Notes: a model not told the origin generated them from the letters alone. Numbered from the stretch's first letter, positions 8,002 to 16,481 are shown. The stretch is DNA of 28,588 bases from JBDSKH01 sp035495435 (GCA_035495435.1 DATJFV010000022.1:1-28588); one strand, 5' to 3'. Numbers and translations are program-made.

Positions 8002-9179
8002 TGCTTCTCCTTGGTGTGCGAATGGGGGATGTCGTCGACGGCGACCCAGGTGCCGGTCGCCGCGCTGCGCGCAACGGCGTCGATCACGAGCGACTCGTCG
8101 TGCCCGTCGGCGAAGGTCGCGTAGAGCGGCGCGGGCGAGGGGCCGCCTGCGGCGACGTCGGCGTAGACCGCGCGGTAGAGCTGCACGAACGTGTTCTCGA
8201 ACCCTTCGGCGTGACCACCGGGGAGCGCCGCGATCCGTGCCGCCGGCCCCGACAGCAGCGACGGATCGCGCAGGAGCAGCTGGTTGGGCTGCGAGCGATG
8301 GCCGATCCAGAGTTCGTCGGGGCGCTCGCTCTGCCAGGCGACCGATGACTCGGATGCGGCGATCTCGATCGAGAGCGCGTTCTTGCGGCCCGCGCTGACC
8401 TGCGAGACCGACACCGCGCCTCGCGCACCGCCGTCGAAGCGCAGCAGGACGCTGCCGGCGTCCTCAGAGGTGACGTCGTAGGGGACGGTCTCGCCGCCGG
8501 AGGCCGCGAAGGTGGCGACCTCTCCGACCGGCTTGCGCCGCACGGGCACGAAGGTGGTGAGGTCGGCGAAGACCTCGGTGATCCGCTGCCCGGTTACGAA
8601 GCTCGCCAGGTCGAACCAGTGCGACCCGATGTCACCGATGGCGCGCAGGTCGCCGCCGCGCGCGCTCTCGACGCGCCAGTTCCAGTCGGTGTCGCGCAGC
8701 AGCCAGTCCTGCAGGTACGAGCCGGTGACCAGATAGGGGCGGCCGGCCTCGCCGCCGGTGATGCGCGCCCGCATCTCGTGCGCCTGCGGGTAGAAGCGGA
8801 TGTTGAAGTTGACCGCGGCGACGAGCCCGGTGTCGGCGGCGAGGGAGGCCAGTTCGGCGGTCTGGGCGGGGGTCATCGCGAGCGGCTTCTCGCAAACGAC
8901 GTGCTTGCCCGCCCGCAGCGTGTCTCGCGCCTGCGCGAAGTGCTCGTCGTTGGGCGAGGTGATGTGCACCACATCGACGTCGGGGTCGGCGAGCAGTTCA
9001 TCGAACCCGGCGTAGGCGGTCGGCACCGCCCACTCGGCCGCCTTCTGCGCGGCACGCTCGGGAGACGAGCCGGCGATCCCGACCACCGGGATCGCCAGGC
9101 GACGCAGCGCGTTGAGGTGGACCTCACCGATGAAGCCGGTGCCCGCGATGGCGGCACGGGGTCGCGGAGTGGACGTCAT
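7998..9179 (-). CDS. Gfo/Idh/MocA-family oxidoreductase
   Basis: This 393-residue protein is the fourth and longest Gfo/Idh member. It has RAAIAGTGFIGEVHLNALRR at the N-terminus, CEKPLAMT near residue 98, and DIGSHWFDLASFVTG with the active-site Asp and His. YLQDWLLRDTDWNWRVE is typical of the branch that pairs with IolE-like isomerases in sugar clusters. The ATG is preceded by AAAGGA about 10 bases upstream. It is the first gene of the operon, transcribed divergently from the SDR gene across about 77 bases that contain the TGTCATTAC element. Substrate unknown; inositol, scyllo-inosose or a keto-glycoside are plausible. Confidence 0.88.
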   Translation of the reverse strand: MTSTPRPRAAIAGTGFIGEVHLNALRRLAIPVVGIAGSSPERAAQKAAEWAVPTAYAGFDELLADPDVDVVHITSPNDEHFAQARDTLRAGKHVVCEKPLAMTPAQTAELASLAADTGLVAAVNFNIRFYPQAHEMRARITGGEAGRPYLVTGSYLQDWLLRDTDWNWRVESARGGDLRAIGDIGSHWFDLASFVTGQRITEVFADLTTFVPVRRKPVGEVATFAASGGETVPYDVTSEDAGSVLLRFDGGARGAVSVSQVSAGRKNALSIEIAASESSVAWQSERPDELWIGHRSQPNQLLLRDPSLLSGPAARIAALPGGHAEGFENTFVQLYRAVYADVAAGGPSPAPLYATFADGHDESLVIDAVARSAATGTWVAVDDIPHSHTKEKQ

Positions 9180-9220
9180 CGTGCGGGGTCCTTTCGGCTG
9201 GACATCGGTACGTCATGCAG

Positions 9221-9251
9221 TCAGAATGTCATTACATATTAGCTCAGGAGG
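9221..9251. promoter_or_regulatory. Divergent promoter region with TGTCATTAC element and SDR ribosome site
   Basis: The region between the divergent Gfo/Idh and SDR genes is AT-richer than its surroundings. TGTCATTAC at 9227-9235 is an exact copy of the 9-mer at 4237, within an ATGT-N4-ACAT arrangement. AGGAGG at 9246-9251 lies 5 bases from GTG 9257 and fixes the SDR start. A shared regulator for both divergent promoters is inferred. Confidence 0.45.
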
Positions 9252-9256
9252 CCTCC

Positions 9257-10036
9257 GTGGCAAGCACATCCCGCCCGACCGTCGTGATCACCGGGATCTC
9301 GCGAGGAATCGGCCGCTCGGCCGCTCTGGCATTCGCGCGGCAGGGTTACGCCGTCGCCGGCATGCACCGCGGCAGCGACCCGGCCGTCAGCGACCGGCTG
9401 ACCGCCGAGATCGTCGCGGCGGGCGGCGAGGCCCTCATCCACGTCGGCGACACCGGTGCCACCGCCGATGTCGATGGTCTCGCGGATGCCGCGGCCGAGC
9501 GCTGGGGCGGCATCGACGTCTGGGTGAACAACGCAGCTCGACTGCTCGTCACGCCCTTCCTCGGGATGACCGACGACGACTGGACGAACCTGCTCAACAC
9601 CAACCTGCTGGGCTACATCCGCGGTGCGCGCGCCGCCGCGCGGCACATGGTGCCCGCGCACTCCGGCACGATCATCAACATCAGCTCGGCCGTGGACCCG
9701 TATCCGCCCACGGACATGACCGGCTACGTCACCGCCAAGGGCGGCATCGGCGGATTCACGCGTGCCCTCGCCGTCGAGCTCGGCCCGAGCGGCATCACGG
9801 TCAACGCCCTGGCCCCCGGCGCCACCGAGACGCCCCTGAACTCCGACAGCTGGGACGAAGAGGTGCGCGCCACCTACCGCGAGAAGATCCCGCTGCGGCG
9901 CATCGCCGAGCCCGAGGACATCGCGGACGCGATCGTCATGTTCGGGTCGGCATCCGCCCGCTACATCACGGGACAGTTCGTGCTGGTCGACGGCGGGCTC
10001 ACCCTGAACGGCTCGGTCGGGCACAAGCACAACTGA
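9257..10036 (+). CDS. Short-chain dehydrogenase/reductase (SDR)
   Basis: This 259-residue classical SDR has TGISRGIG (cofactor loop, residues 12-19), NNAA (91-94), catalytic Ser144, Tyr157 and Lys161 in YVTAK, and a PGATETPL segment after the sixth strand. These features place it with FabG-like, sugar or polyol oxidoreductases. The GTG at 9257 is chosen because AGGAGG lies 5 bases upstream; an upstream in-frame start at 9215 would run through the AT-rich promoter. The next gene begins 2 bases after the stop. In this cluster a role in oxidising or reducing a sugar intermediate is likely, but the substrate cannot be named. Confidence 0.9.
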   Translation: MASTSRPTVVITGISRGIGRSAALAFARQGYAVAGMHRGSDPAVSDRLTAEIVAAGGEALIHVGDTGATADVDGLADAAAERWGGIDVWVNNAARLLVTPFLGMTDDDWTNLLNTNLLGYIRGARAAARHMVPAHSGTIINISSAVDPYPPTDMTGYVTAKGGIGGFTRALAVELGPSGITVNALAPGATETPLNSDSWDEEVRATYREKIPLRRIAEPEDIADAIVMFGSASARYITGQFVLVDGGLTLNGSVGHKHN

Positions 10037-10038
10037 CC

Positions 10039-11019
10039 GTGATCACGCTCCGCTCCCCCCACCTGACCGTCGAGCTCGACCCCGATCGGGGCGGCGAGCT
10101 GCGGCACATCGGCCTGCCCGGTGAGGCGAACGTGTTGGCCTGGCACGACTGGAACGCCCCGCTGTCGGCCGACGACGGGCCCTCCTACGGCAGCTCCCAG
10201 CGCGACTGGGAGTCGCGCTACCGGGGCGGCTGGCAGGTGCTGTTCCCCAATGCCGGGGCCGAGAGCATCGTCGACGGCGTGCCGGTCGCCTTCCACGGCG
10301 AGGCGTCGCTCGCCCGGACGACCGTCCTCGAGCAGACCGCCTCGGCCTGCACCCTGCGCGCCACGGCCCGGCTGCCCCTGGAACTGGTGCGCACCGTGCA
10401 TCTGTCGCCCGATCACCCCGCGGTGCTCATCGAGGAGACGGTGACGAACGTCGGGGCGCGGCCGGTGCCGTTCCTCTGGGGGCATCATCCGACCTTCCCG
10501 GCCGTGCCGGGTTCGCTGATCGACCTGCCGGGTTCGCCCGCCGTCGCCGTCGAGCCGGCGACCCCGGGTGCACTGGGCGGCGCGGGCGGAACGTGGCCGC
10601 TGCTCGACCGCGCCGACGGCGGCACGGAGGACCTCTCGACCATCCCCGATGAGGTGCAGGTGCGGCTGACCTACCTCAGCGGCCTGCCCGAGGGTTGGGC
10701 GGCGCTGCGACCGCCCACCGGACCGGGCGTGGCACTGGCCTGGGACCAGCAGACCTTCCCGTTCCTGTGGATGTGGCTGCTGAACGGCGACCCCGGATTC
10801 CCCTGGTACGGGCGGGCGCGGATGCTGGGGCTCGAGCCCCAGCGGGCGTGGCCGTTCGACGGTCTGGCCGGCGCGCGCGACCGCGGGCAGGAGCTGGTGC
10901 TGGAGGCCGGGTCCTCGACCACGAGCTGGATCACGCTCTCGGTGTTCGGTGACACCGCGGTGCCGGTGTCGGGGGTCGGCCGCGACGGAACAGTGGTCAG
11001 GGCACCACGACGGTCTTGA
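10039..11019 (+). CDS. Aldose 1-epimerase-like (galactose mutarotase fold) protein
   Basis: This 326-residue protein resembles the galactose-mutarotase-like beta-sandwich family. It has GGELRHIGLPG near residue 15, a WGHHPTFPA segment with the characteristic His pair near residue 150, and LGLEPQRAWPF near the C-terminus. Such enzymes interconvert alpha and beta anomers of aldoses or sugar phosphates. The GTG start lies 2 bases past the SDR stop, so the two are co-translated. Its 3' end overlaps the 3' end of the convergent alcohol dehydrogenase gene by 23 bases. An anomer-processing step for the imported sugar is likely; the sugar is unknown. Confidence 0.78.
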   Translation: MITLRSPHLTVELDPDRGGELRHIGLPGEANVLAWHDWNAPLSADDGPSYGSSQRDWESRYRGGWQVLFPNAGAESIVDGVPVAFHGEASLARTTVLEQTASACTLRATARLPLELVRTVHLSPDHPAVLIEETVTNVGARPVPFLWGHHPTFPAVPGSLIDLPGSPAVAVEPATPGALGGAGGTWPLLDRADGGTEDLSTIPDEVQVRLTYLSGLPEGWAALRPPTGPGVALAWDQQTFPFLWMWLLNGDPGFPWYGRARMLGLEPQRAWPFDGLAGARDRGQELVLEAGSSTTSWITLSVFGDTAVPVSGVGRDGTVVRAPRRS

Positions 11020-11986
11020 TCCCCTCACCCGCCGCTGCGGAGGCGAACGCCTGGTCGAATTCGGCGATCGGCACCCGGCGGCTCACCAACGGTCCGAGCG
11101 TGACACGGCCCTGTTCGATGAGCGCCATCGCGCGACTCCAGGACACCGCCGTGGACGCGAACCCGCTCGACACCGTGAGCTCCTTGTAGAGCACCAGGTC
11201 GAAGGGCAGGGTCACCTCGGTGCCGAAGATCCCGACCTGCACGTAGCGTCCGCCGCGCTTGGCCGCGCGCAGCGCGGCTGCGGCGCCGGGTGCGCTTCCC
11301 GAGCATTCGATCACGACGTCGAAGCTCTCCTCCGGCGGGATCGAGGTCAGCGCCTCGATCCCGAGCCCCTCCGCGACGGCGAGGCGCTCGGCGTCTCTCG
11401 GCAGACCCGCGAGGGTCACCCGCGCCCCCTGAGCCAGGGCGACCTGGGCCGACAGCTGGCCCATGGCCCCGGGCCCGGTGACGAGCACCCGGTCGCCGGC
11501 GTTCACGATCGCCGGGTCGAGCAGGCACTGCGCGACGCAGGCCAGGGGCTCGGAGAGAACGCCGTCGAGCTCGCCCAGGCTGTCGGGCAGCGCGTGCAGG
11601 TTGATGACGGGCATCACGACGAAGGCGGCGAACCCGCCGTCCTCGAACGAACCGATCGACCTGCGCGACGGGCAGAGGTTGCGCCGGCCGGCACGACACC
11701 ATTCGCAGGTCTCGCACGCCGAGTAGTAGGTCTCGCAGGCGACGCGCGCGCCGAGCCAGTGCTCGTCCGCAGCAGCGCCGACGGCGTCGACGACTCCGAG
11801 GATCTCGTGGCCCATGACCACGGGTGCCTCGTGCCGGTACTCGTCGTGGGCTACGTGGATGTCGGTGCCGCAGATGCCGGTGGCGATCACCCGGACTCGG
11901 GCGTATCCCGCCGTCGGGGTGGGCACCGGCACGTCGCGCAGGAGCACGTTGTCGGGGCCGGGAGCGGTCTTGACCACCGCACGCAT
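10997..11986 (-). CDS. Zinc-dependent alcohol dehydrogenase (sorbitol/threonine dehydrogenase-like MDR)
   Basis: This 329-residue medium-chain dehydrogenase carries the catalytic zinc signature (GICGTD with Cys39; GHE with His60-Glu61) and the structural zinc cluster C91-x2-C94-x2-C97-x7-C105. VTGPGAMGQL is the NAD-binding glycine motif. Overall form is like polyol (sorbitol, galactitol) or L-threonine dehydrogenases. Three in-frame starts exist: TTG 12025, ATG 12004 and ATG 11986. I choose 11986 because GGAG sits 9 bases upstream and the protein then starts at the usual MRAVVK. It is divergent from the GntR regulator, which probably controls it. A polyol-to-ketose oxidation is the likely role. 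Confidence 0.9.
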   Translation of the reverse strand: MRAVVKTAPGPDNVLLRDVPVPTPTAGYARVRVIATGICGTDIHVAHDEYRHEAPVVMGHEILGVVDAVGAAADEHWLGARVACETYYSACETCEWCRAGRRNLCPSRRSIGSFEDGGFAAFVVMPVINLHALPDSLGELDGVLSEPLACVAQCLLDPAIVNAGDRVLVTGPGAMGQLSAQVALAQGARVTLAGLPRDAERLAVAEGLGIEALTSIPPEESFDVVIECSGSAPGAAAALRAAKRGGRYVQVGIFGTEVTLPFDLVLYKELTVSSGFASTAVSWSRAMALIEQGRVTLGPLVSRRVPIAEFDQAFASAAAGEGIKTVVVP

Positions 11987-12025
11987 TGTCGTCTGCTCCA
12001 ACATTTCCTCAGAACTCCTGCTCAA

Positions 12026-12070
12026 TCATGTCGTTTTGTCCTATCATTGTTGCATCACGGCGTATGTTGG
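12026..12070. promoter_or_regulatory. Divergent control region between alcohol dehydrogenase and GntR genes
   Basis: About 118 bases separate the two divergent start codons, and the middle is AT-richer than the surrounding coding sequence. TATCATTGT at 12042-12050 matches 6 of 9 positions of the TGTCATTAC element found at 4237 and 9227. I could not assign -35/-10 elements with confidence. Autoregulation by the GntR protein from here is inference. Confidence 0.3.
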
Positions 12071-12104
12071 TCACCCGCGCCGCCCGAGCAGAGAAGAGAA
12101 TCCG

Positions 12105-12854
12105 ATGACCGTCTCCACCGAAGACCTCTTCATGGATCTGGACCGATCCGGTCCCATCCCGCTCTACTACCAGATCGCCCGCCGCATGCAGGAGGCCATC
12201 GAGAGCGGGGTCCTCGCCCCCGGATCCCGCATCGAGAACGAGCTGAAGCTCGCCGAACAGTTGTCGATCTCGCGGCCCACGATCCGGCGTGCGATCCAAG
12301 AACTGGTCGACCAGGGGCTGCTCGTGCGCCGACGCGGCGTCGGCACGCAGGTGGTCCGCGGCCGGCTCACCCGCAGCGTCGAACTCACCAGCCTCTACGA
12401 CGACCTCAGCCTGTCGCACCACTCCCCCACCACGACGGTGCTGCTGCACGAAGAGATCGTGCCCTCGGCCGAGGTGCTCGAGTTCCTCACCCTGCCGCCG
12501 AAGACCTCGGTACTGCACATCAAGCGGCTGCGGTACAGCGACGGCGTGGCGTTCGCGCTGCTGGAGAACTTCCTGCCGCCCGAGTTCCTGAACCTCACCC
12601 CGGAGCAACTGGAGAAGCACGGCCTCTACCAGCTGATGCGCGCCCGCGGCACGACGATGCGGGTCGCCCGGCAGACCATCGGGGCGCGGGTCGCCACCGC
12701 GGAAGAGGCCGAACTCTTCGGCCAGAAGGCCGGGTCGGCGGTGCTCACCATGTCGCGCACCCTGTACGACCAGTCGGGGCACGCCGTCGAGTACGGTGAA
12801 CACTCCTATCGCCCCGATCTGTATTCGTTCGAAGTCACGCTCGTCGAGAAGTAG
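12105..12854 (+). CDS. GntR-family transcriptional regulator with UTRA domain (HutC subfamily)
   Basis: This 249-residue DNA-binding repressor has an N-terminal winged helix (residues about 18-85). It includes PLYYQIARRMQEAI, the recognition-helix segment LSISRPTIRRAIQEL, and the wing GLLVRRRGVGTQV. The C-terminal UTRA ligand-binding domain shows the SVLHIKRLRYSDG and GSAVLTMSRTLYDQSG strands typical of HutC-type effectors (sugar phosphates and similar). The ATG follows a purine-rich AGAGAAGAGAA. It lies between the alcohol dehydrogenase gene and the convergent transport/kinase operon, so it is the obvious candidate regulator for the whole catabolic region. The upstream reading frame back to 11814 is not coding. 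Confidence 0.92.
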   Translation: MTVSTEDLFMDLDRSGPIPLYYQIARRMQEAIESGVLAPGSRIENELKLAEQLSISRPTIRRAIQELVDQGLLVRRRGVGTQVVRGRLTRSVELTSLYDDLSLSHHSPTTTVLLHEEIVPSAEVLEFLTLPPKTSVLHIKRLRYSDGVAFALLENFLPPEFLNLTPEQLEKHGLYQLMRARGTTMRVARQTIGARVATAEEAELFGQKAGSAVLTMSRTLYDQSGHAVEYGEHSYRPDLYSFEVTLVEK

Positions 12855-12865
12855 GCGGTCAGCCG

Positions 12866-13750
12866 CTAGCCGGCACCGTGCACCAGGTCGGCGGCCCGCT
12901 CCACCGCGCCGGCCACGTCCCCGTCGGGCGGGTAGAGCAGCGTGCGCCCCACCACCAGCCCGTGCACGCCGGGCAGGCGGAGGGCCTCCTCCCAGGCGGC
13001 GTAGATCTCGTGGGATGCCAGGGCCGGGTCGCCGCCCAGAAGCAACGTCGGCAACGTGGTCGCCTTCATCACCCGCGCCATGTCCGGCACCACGGGGAGC
13101 TTCAGCCACGTATACGCACTGCTGGCCCCCAGAGCCGACGCGATCGCGACCGACTTGATCACCGCATCCGCCGTCAGGTCGTTCTTGATCGAGCCGTCGA
13201 CCCATTCGCTCATGAACGGTTCGATCATCAGCGGCAGCCGCGACTCGGCCGCACGGGTGATGATCTCGGCCGCCGTGTGCAGGGTGTGCACCGAGCCCGC
13301 GTCGTCGAGGTTGATGCGCACCAGCAGCTTGGCGAAGTCCAGCCCGAGCTCGCGGATCGTGTCGAGGTTGTACGCGGTGAAGCGGTCGTCCATCTCGAAG
13401 ACCGCCGCCTTCAGCCCGCCCCGATTCATCGACCCGACCACGATCTTGTTCTCGAGCGCACCGAGCAGAGCCAGATCCTCGACGAGGTCGGCGGTGCCGA
13501 GGAAGCCGTCGACGCGCGGGTTCTCGAGCGCGTCGGCGAGGCGCTGCAGCAGGTCGTAGCGGTCGGCCATCGCCATCTCGTCCTCGCGGACCCCCAGCGA
13601 ACCGCGCGCCGGGTGATCGGCGGCGAGGATGAAGAGCCGGTTGTCTCCCGCGAGCAGAGGCCGGCGCGTGCGCTCGAGCAACGCACGCCGGATCGCCTCC
13701 GGCTGGGAGGCTCGGGCTCGGCGCACGGCCTCGAAGTCGTGGACGGTCAT
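12866..13750 (-). CDS. Cgl0159-type (beta/alpha)8 aldolase, IolC partner
   Basis: This 294-residue protein resembles the Cgl0159-like beta/alpha-barrel family that accompanies iolC in actinobacterial inositol loci. It has LFILAADHPARGSLGV near residue 40, RFTAYNLD, LLVRINLDDAGS, LPLMIEPF and AYTWLKLPVVPDM; the Lys in WLKLP is a candidate Schiff-base residue. By family knowledge it probably cleaves the phosphorylated product of the preceding kinase, 2-deoxy-5-keto-gluconate 6-phosphate or a related keto-sugar phosphate. It overlaps the iolC stop (ATGA) and is last in the five-gene operon. The convergent GntR gene ends 11 bases away. Confidence 0.82.
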   Translation of the reverse strand: MTVHDFEAVRRARASQPEAIRRALLERTRRPLLAGDNRLFILAADHPARGSLGVREDEMAMADRYDLLQRLADALENPRVDGFLGTADLVEDLALLGALENKIVVGSMNRGGLKAAVFEMDDRFTAYNLDTIRELGLDFAKLLVRINLDDAGSVHTLHTAAEIITRAAESRLPLMIEPFMSEWVDGSIKNDLTADAVIKSVAIASALGASSAYTWLKLPVVPDMARVMKATTLPTLLLGGDPALASHEIYAAWEEALRLPGVHGLVVGRTLLYPPDGDVAGAVERAADLVHGAG

Positions 13751-14700
13751 CTCGAGTCGGCCTTTCCGATCAGCTGCTCAACGTCGTCTGTGGTGGGCAT
13801 TGCCGTCGAGCACTCCCGTCGTCCGGCGACGATCGCGCCGGCGATGTTGGCGAAGCGCAGGGTGCGCTCGAGCGACCACCCGCTCAGCAGCCCATGACAC
13901 AGGGCCCCACCGAAGGCGTCACCGGCACCGAGCCCGTTGACGACTCGCACCTGATGGGGTGCGACCTCGACGGTCTCGTCGCGGGTCTTGGCCAGGACGC
14001 CCTTCGGGCCCTGCTTCACAATCGCCAGGGCGACCCCGCGGTCGAGGAGCGCGTCCGCCGCGCGGTGCGGATCGGTCTCGCCGACCGCGATCTCGCACTC
14101 CTCGCGATTGCCGACAGCGACGGTCACGTGCGCCAGCGCCGCGGAGACCTGCTCGCGCGCCTCCGCGGCATCCGCCCAGAACATCGCCCGGTAGTCCAGA
14201 TCGAGCACGGTGTGCTCGGCCCGACCGCGCGCCGCCCAGGCCGCATGATGCGCAGCGCGGCTGGGCTCCCGGCTCAGACCCGTCACCGTCGACCAGTAGA
14301 TGCGGGCCGTGCGGATGGCGTCGAGGTCGAGCGATGCGGCCTCGACCAGGAGGTCGGGAGCGATGGGGTCGCGGTAGAAGTAGATCGGGAAGTCGTCCGG
14401 CGGGAACATCTCGCAGAAGGTCACCGGGGTGTGCACCGTGTCGACCACGCCGATGTACCGGGGATCCACGCCCAGCCGGGCCACCTCGCGGGTGACGTAG
14501 CGACCGAACGGGTCGTCGCCGACCGCCGTAATGACCGCTGACGTACGCCCGTGGCGGGCGGCCGCGATCGCGACGTTGGTCGCACTGCCGCCGACCGACT
14601 TGCTGAAAGTCTCGACATCCTCCAGATGCGTCGCCTCCTGCAGCGGGTACAGGTCGACCCCGACGCGTCCGAAGGTGAGCACGTCGAACACCGGCGTCAT
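13747..14700 (-). CDS. iolC: 5-dehydro-2-deoxygluconokinase-like PfkB sugar kinase
   Basis: This 317-residue ribokinase/PfkB-family kinase has an N-terminal FGRVGVDLYPLQ and GGSATNVAIAAARHG substrate-side motif, then NGLGAGDAFGGAL near residue 255, which contains the catalytic Asp and anion hole. The FGRVGVDLYP start and VTFCEMFPPDDFPIYFYRDP stretch are characteristic of IolC, which phosphorylates 2-deoxy-5-keto-D-gluconate in myo-inositol breakdown. The following aldolase supports this. However iolA, iolB, iolD and a clear iolG are not present, so a related ketose or keto-acid substrate remains possible. Overlaps permease and aldolase genes by 4 bases each (ATGA). Confidence 0.85.
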   Translation of the reverse strand: MTPVFDVLTFGRVGVDLYPLQEATHLEDVETFSKSVGGSATNVAIAAARHGRTSAVITAVGDDPFGRYVTREVARLGVDPRYIGVVDTVHTPVTFCEMFPPDDFPIYFYRDPIAPDLLVEAASLDLDAIRTARIYWSTVTGLSREPSRAAHHAAWAARGRAEHTVLDLDYRAMFWADAAEAREQVSAALAHVTVAVGNREECEIAVGETDPHRAADALLDRGVALAIVKQGPKGVLAKTRDETVEVAPHQVRVVNGLGAGDAFGGALCHGLLSGWSLERTLRFANIAGAIVAGRRECSTAMPTTDDVEQLIGKADSR

Positions 14701-15521
14701 CCCTTCACCGCCCCACCGGTGGTGCCCTGCGCGATGTACTTCTGCACGAAGAAGCCGATGATGATCATCGGCACCATCGTCACCGTGGCGGCCGCGCTGC
14801 TGAGTCCCCAGTCGACCGAGATCGCGCCCACGAAGCTGGCGATGCCGACCGGCAGCGTGTAGGTCTCGAGCGTCGTCAGCTGCAGCGAGAAGAGCAGCTC
14901 GTTCCAGGAGTACTGGGCGCTGAGGATGAAGACCGCCGCGATCCCGGGGATGACGACCGGCAGGATGACCCGCCAGAACGCCTGCATCCGGGTGCAGCCG
15001 TCGATCATCGCCGCCTGCTCCAGCTCACTGGGGACGTCGCGGAAGAAGCCCATCAGGAGCCAGACCGCGAACGGCAGGTTGAGCGCGACGTGCGCCAGGA
15101 TCGGCCCGGCCAGCGTGCCGCGCAGACCCACCGCGTTGATGATGACGAAGGTCGGCAGCAGCATCGCGATGACGGGGACCAGCTTGCCCAGCAGGAAGCC
15201 GTTGGCGATCGTGTTGGCGAACCGCAGCCGGAAACTGGTCAGGCCGTACGCGGCGAAGGTCGCCAGGGTGATGACGATCAGGGTCGAGCAGGCGGCGACG
15301 ATCGCGCTGTTGCCGAAGTACTGACCGAAGTCGCTTTTGGTGAACGCGTTGACGTAGTTGTTCAGCGTCGGCTCGAAGAAGACCTTCGGCACGTCAGTGA
15401 AGATGTCTTTCGCCTTCTTGAACGAGTTCGCCACGACCAGCACGATCGGCACGATCGTCCAGAACAGGAATACGACGACGACCGCCCATTTTGCGACCGA
15501 GGTGAGTCTGCGTGTGATCAT
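14697..15521 (-). CDS. ABC sugar transporter permease (MalG/CUT1 type)
   Basis: This 274-residue integral membrane protein has about six membrane segments. The first is WAVVVVFLFWTIVPIVLVVA. The cytoplasmic EAA loop reads EQAAMIDGCTRMQAFWRVILP, which docks the ATPase in CUT1 carbohydrate importers. The ATG at 15521 shares one base with the stop of the upstream permease (TGATG). The longer frame to 15905 is an out-of-frame reading of that gene. It forms the inner-membrane channel with the adjacent permease and would receive substrate from the binding lipoprotein. The sugar is unknown. No ATPase gene is nearby, so a shared MsmK/UgpC-type ATPase elsewhere is expected. Confidence 0.92.
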   Translation of the reverse strand: MITRRLTSVAKWAVVVVFLFWTIVPIVLVVANSFKKAKDIFTDVPKVFFEPTLNNYVNAFTKSDFGQYFGNSAIVAACSTLIVITLATFAAYGLTSFRLRFANTIANGFLLGKLVPVIAMLLPTFVIINAVGLRGTLAGPILAHVALNLPFAVWLLMGFFRDVPSELEQAAMIDGCTRMQAFWRVILPVVIPGIAAVFILSAQYSWNELLFSLQLTTLETYTLPVGIASFVGAISVDWGLSSAAATVTMVPMIIIGFFVQKYIAQGTTGGAVKG

Positions 15522-16450
15522 CAGTCGTTCTTCCCCCGTGCCGAGTTGCGCATCAGCGGGCCGAACAGCACGACCAGGCCGAGCAGGGTGATGACGGCGA
15601 CCGCCATCGCGTACCCCATCTGGTTGTTCTCGTAGGCCTGCTTGTAGGCGTAGATCGAGAGCGAGGAGGTCGCGTTCGCCGGCCCGCCACCGGTGAGTCC
15701 GTAGATCAGGTCGAAGACGCGGAACGCGTCGGTGCCGCGGATCAGGATCAGCACCACCAGGGTCTTCATCAGCAGCGGGATCGTCACGCTGAACAGGGTG
15801 CGGAGGGCGCCGGCTCCGTCGATGCGGGCCGCCTCGTACAGCTCCTCGGGGATCACGGTCAGGCCGGCGGAGGCGACGAGGATGATGAACGGCACCGCAT
15901 GCCACACATCGGTCACGACGATGCTGAACAGGGCGGTGGTCGAGTTGGTGAGGCCGCCGAAGTCCTGCAGCCCGACCAGACCGAGGACGTAGTAGATGAG
16001 GCCGTAGGTGGGGTCGTACATATAGCGCCAGATGAGGCTGACGATGATCGGCGAGATGAGCAGCGGCATCGCGAAGATCGCGCGCAGCACGTTGCCGATG
16101 CGGGTGGGAAGGCTCTTCAGCAGCACCGACATCCCGACCCCGATGATCAGGCAGAGCGACAGCGACAACACGGTGAAGATCACCGTGTTGAGCAGCGACT
16201 TGAGCGCGACCGGGTCGGTGAAGAAGGCGACGTAGTTGTCGAGGAAGACGAAGACCGCTTTGTCTTCCTGCCCGAGGCTGTACTGGAAGGTGCTGGCGCC
16301 GAGCGCGAAGCCGAGCGGCACGATCATGACGATGAAGATCGCGATCGCCGCCGGAAGGATGAGCAGGACGGCGAGCCGCAGATCGGCGCGGGCGTAGCTG
16401 CTCATCGCGCGCCGGGTGTACACCGGCGGGGCGGTGCGGATGCTGGTCAT
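15521..16450 (-). CDS. ABC sugar transporter permease (MalF/UgpA/CUT1 type)
   Basis: This 309-residue permease has a first membrane segment starting at LAVLLILPAAIAIFIVMIVP and a conserved EAA loop, EELYEAARIDGAGALRTLFS, followed by VTIPLL. GLTGGGPANAT near residue 260 is a standard MalF/UgpA-type motif. GGGAAG lies about 8 bases before the ATG at 16450. Another ATG at codon 16 is less well placed. It follows the binding-protein gene after an 81-base gap that holds a strong hairpin and is coupled to the second permease by TGATG. Confidence 0.93.
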   Translation of the reverse strand: MTSIRTAPPVYTRRAMSSYARADLRLAVLLILPAAIAIFIVMIVPLGFALGASTFQYSLGQEDKAVFVFLDNYVAFFTDPVALKSLLNTVIFTVLSLSLCLIIGVGMSVLLKSLPTRIGNVLRAIFAMPLLISPIIVSLIWRYMYDPTYGLIYYVLGLVGLQDFGGLTNSTTALFSIVVTDVWHAVPFIILVASAGLTVIPEELYEAARIDGAGALRTLFSVTIPLLMKTLVVLILIRGTDAFRVFDLIYGLTGGGPANATSSLSIYAYKQAYENNQMGYAMAVAVITLLGLVVLFGPLMRNSARGKND

Positions 16451-16481
16451 CGAGAGACTTCCCTGTCGTGGTCGATGGTCG

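Noticed and set aside
12855..12868. Short hairpin GCGG-TCAG-CCGC between the GntR and aldolase stops, considered as a terminator
   Set aside because: The stem is only 4 bp with no T-run, too weak to call in GC-rich sequence.
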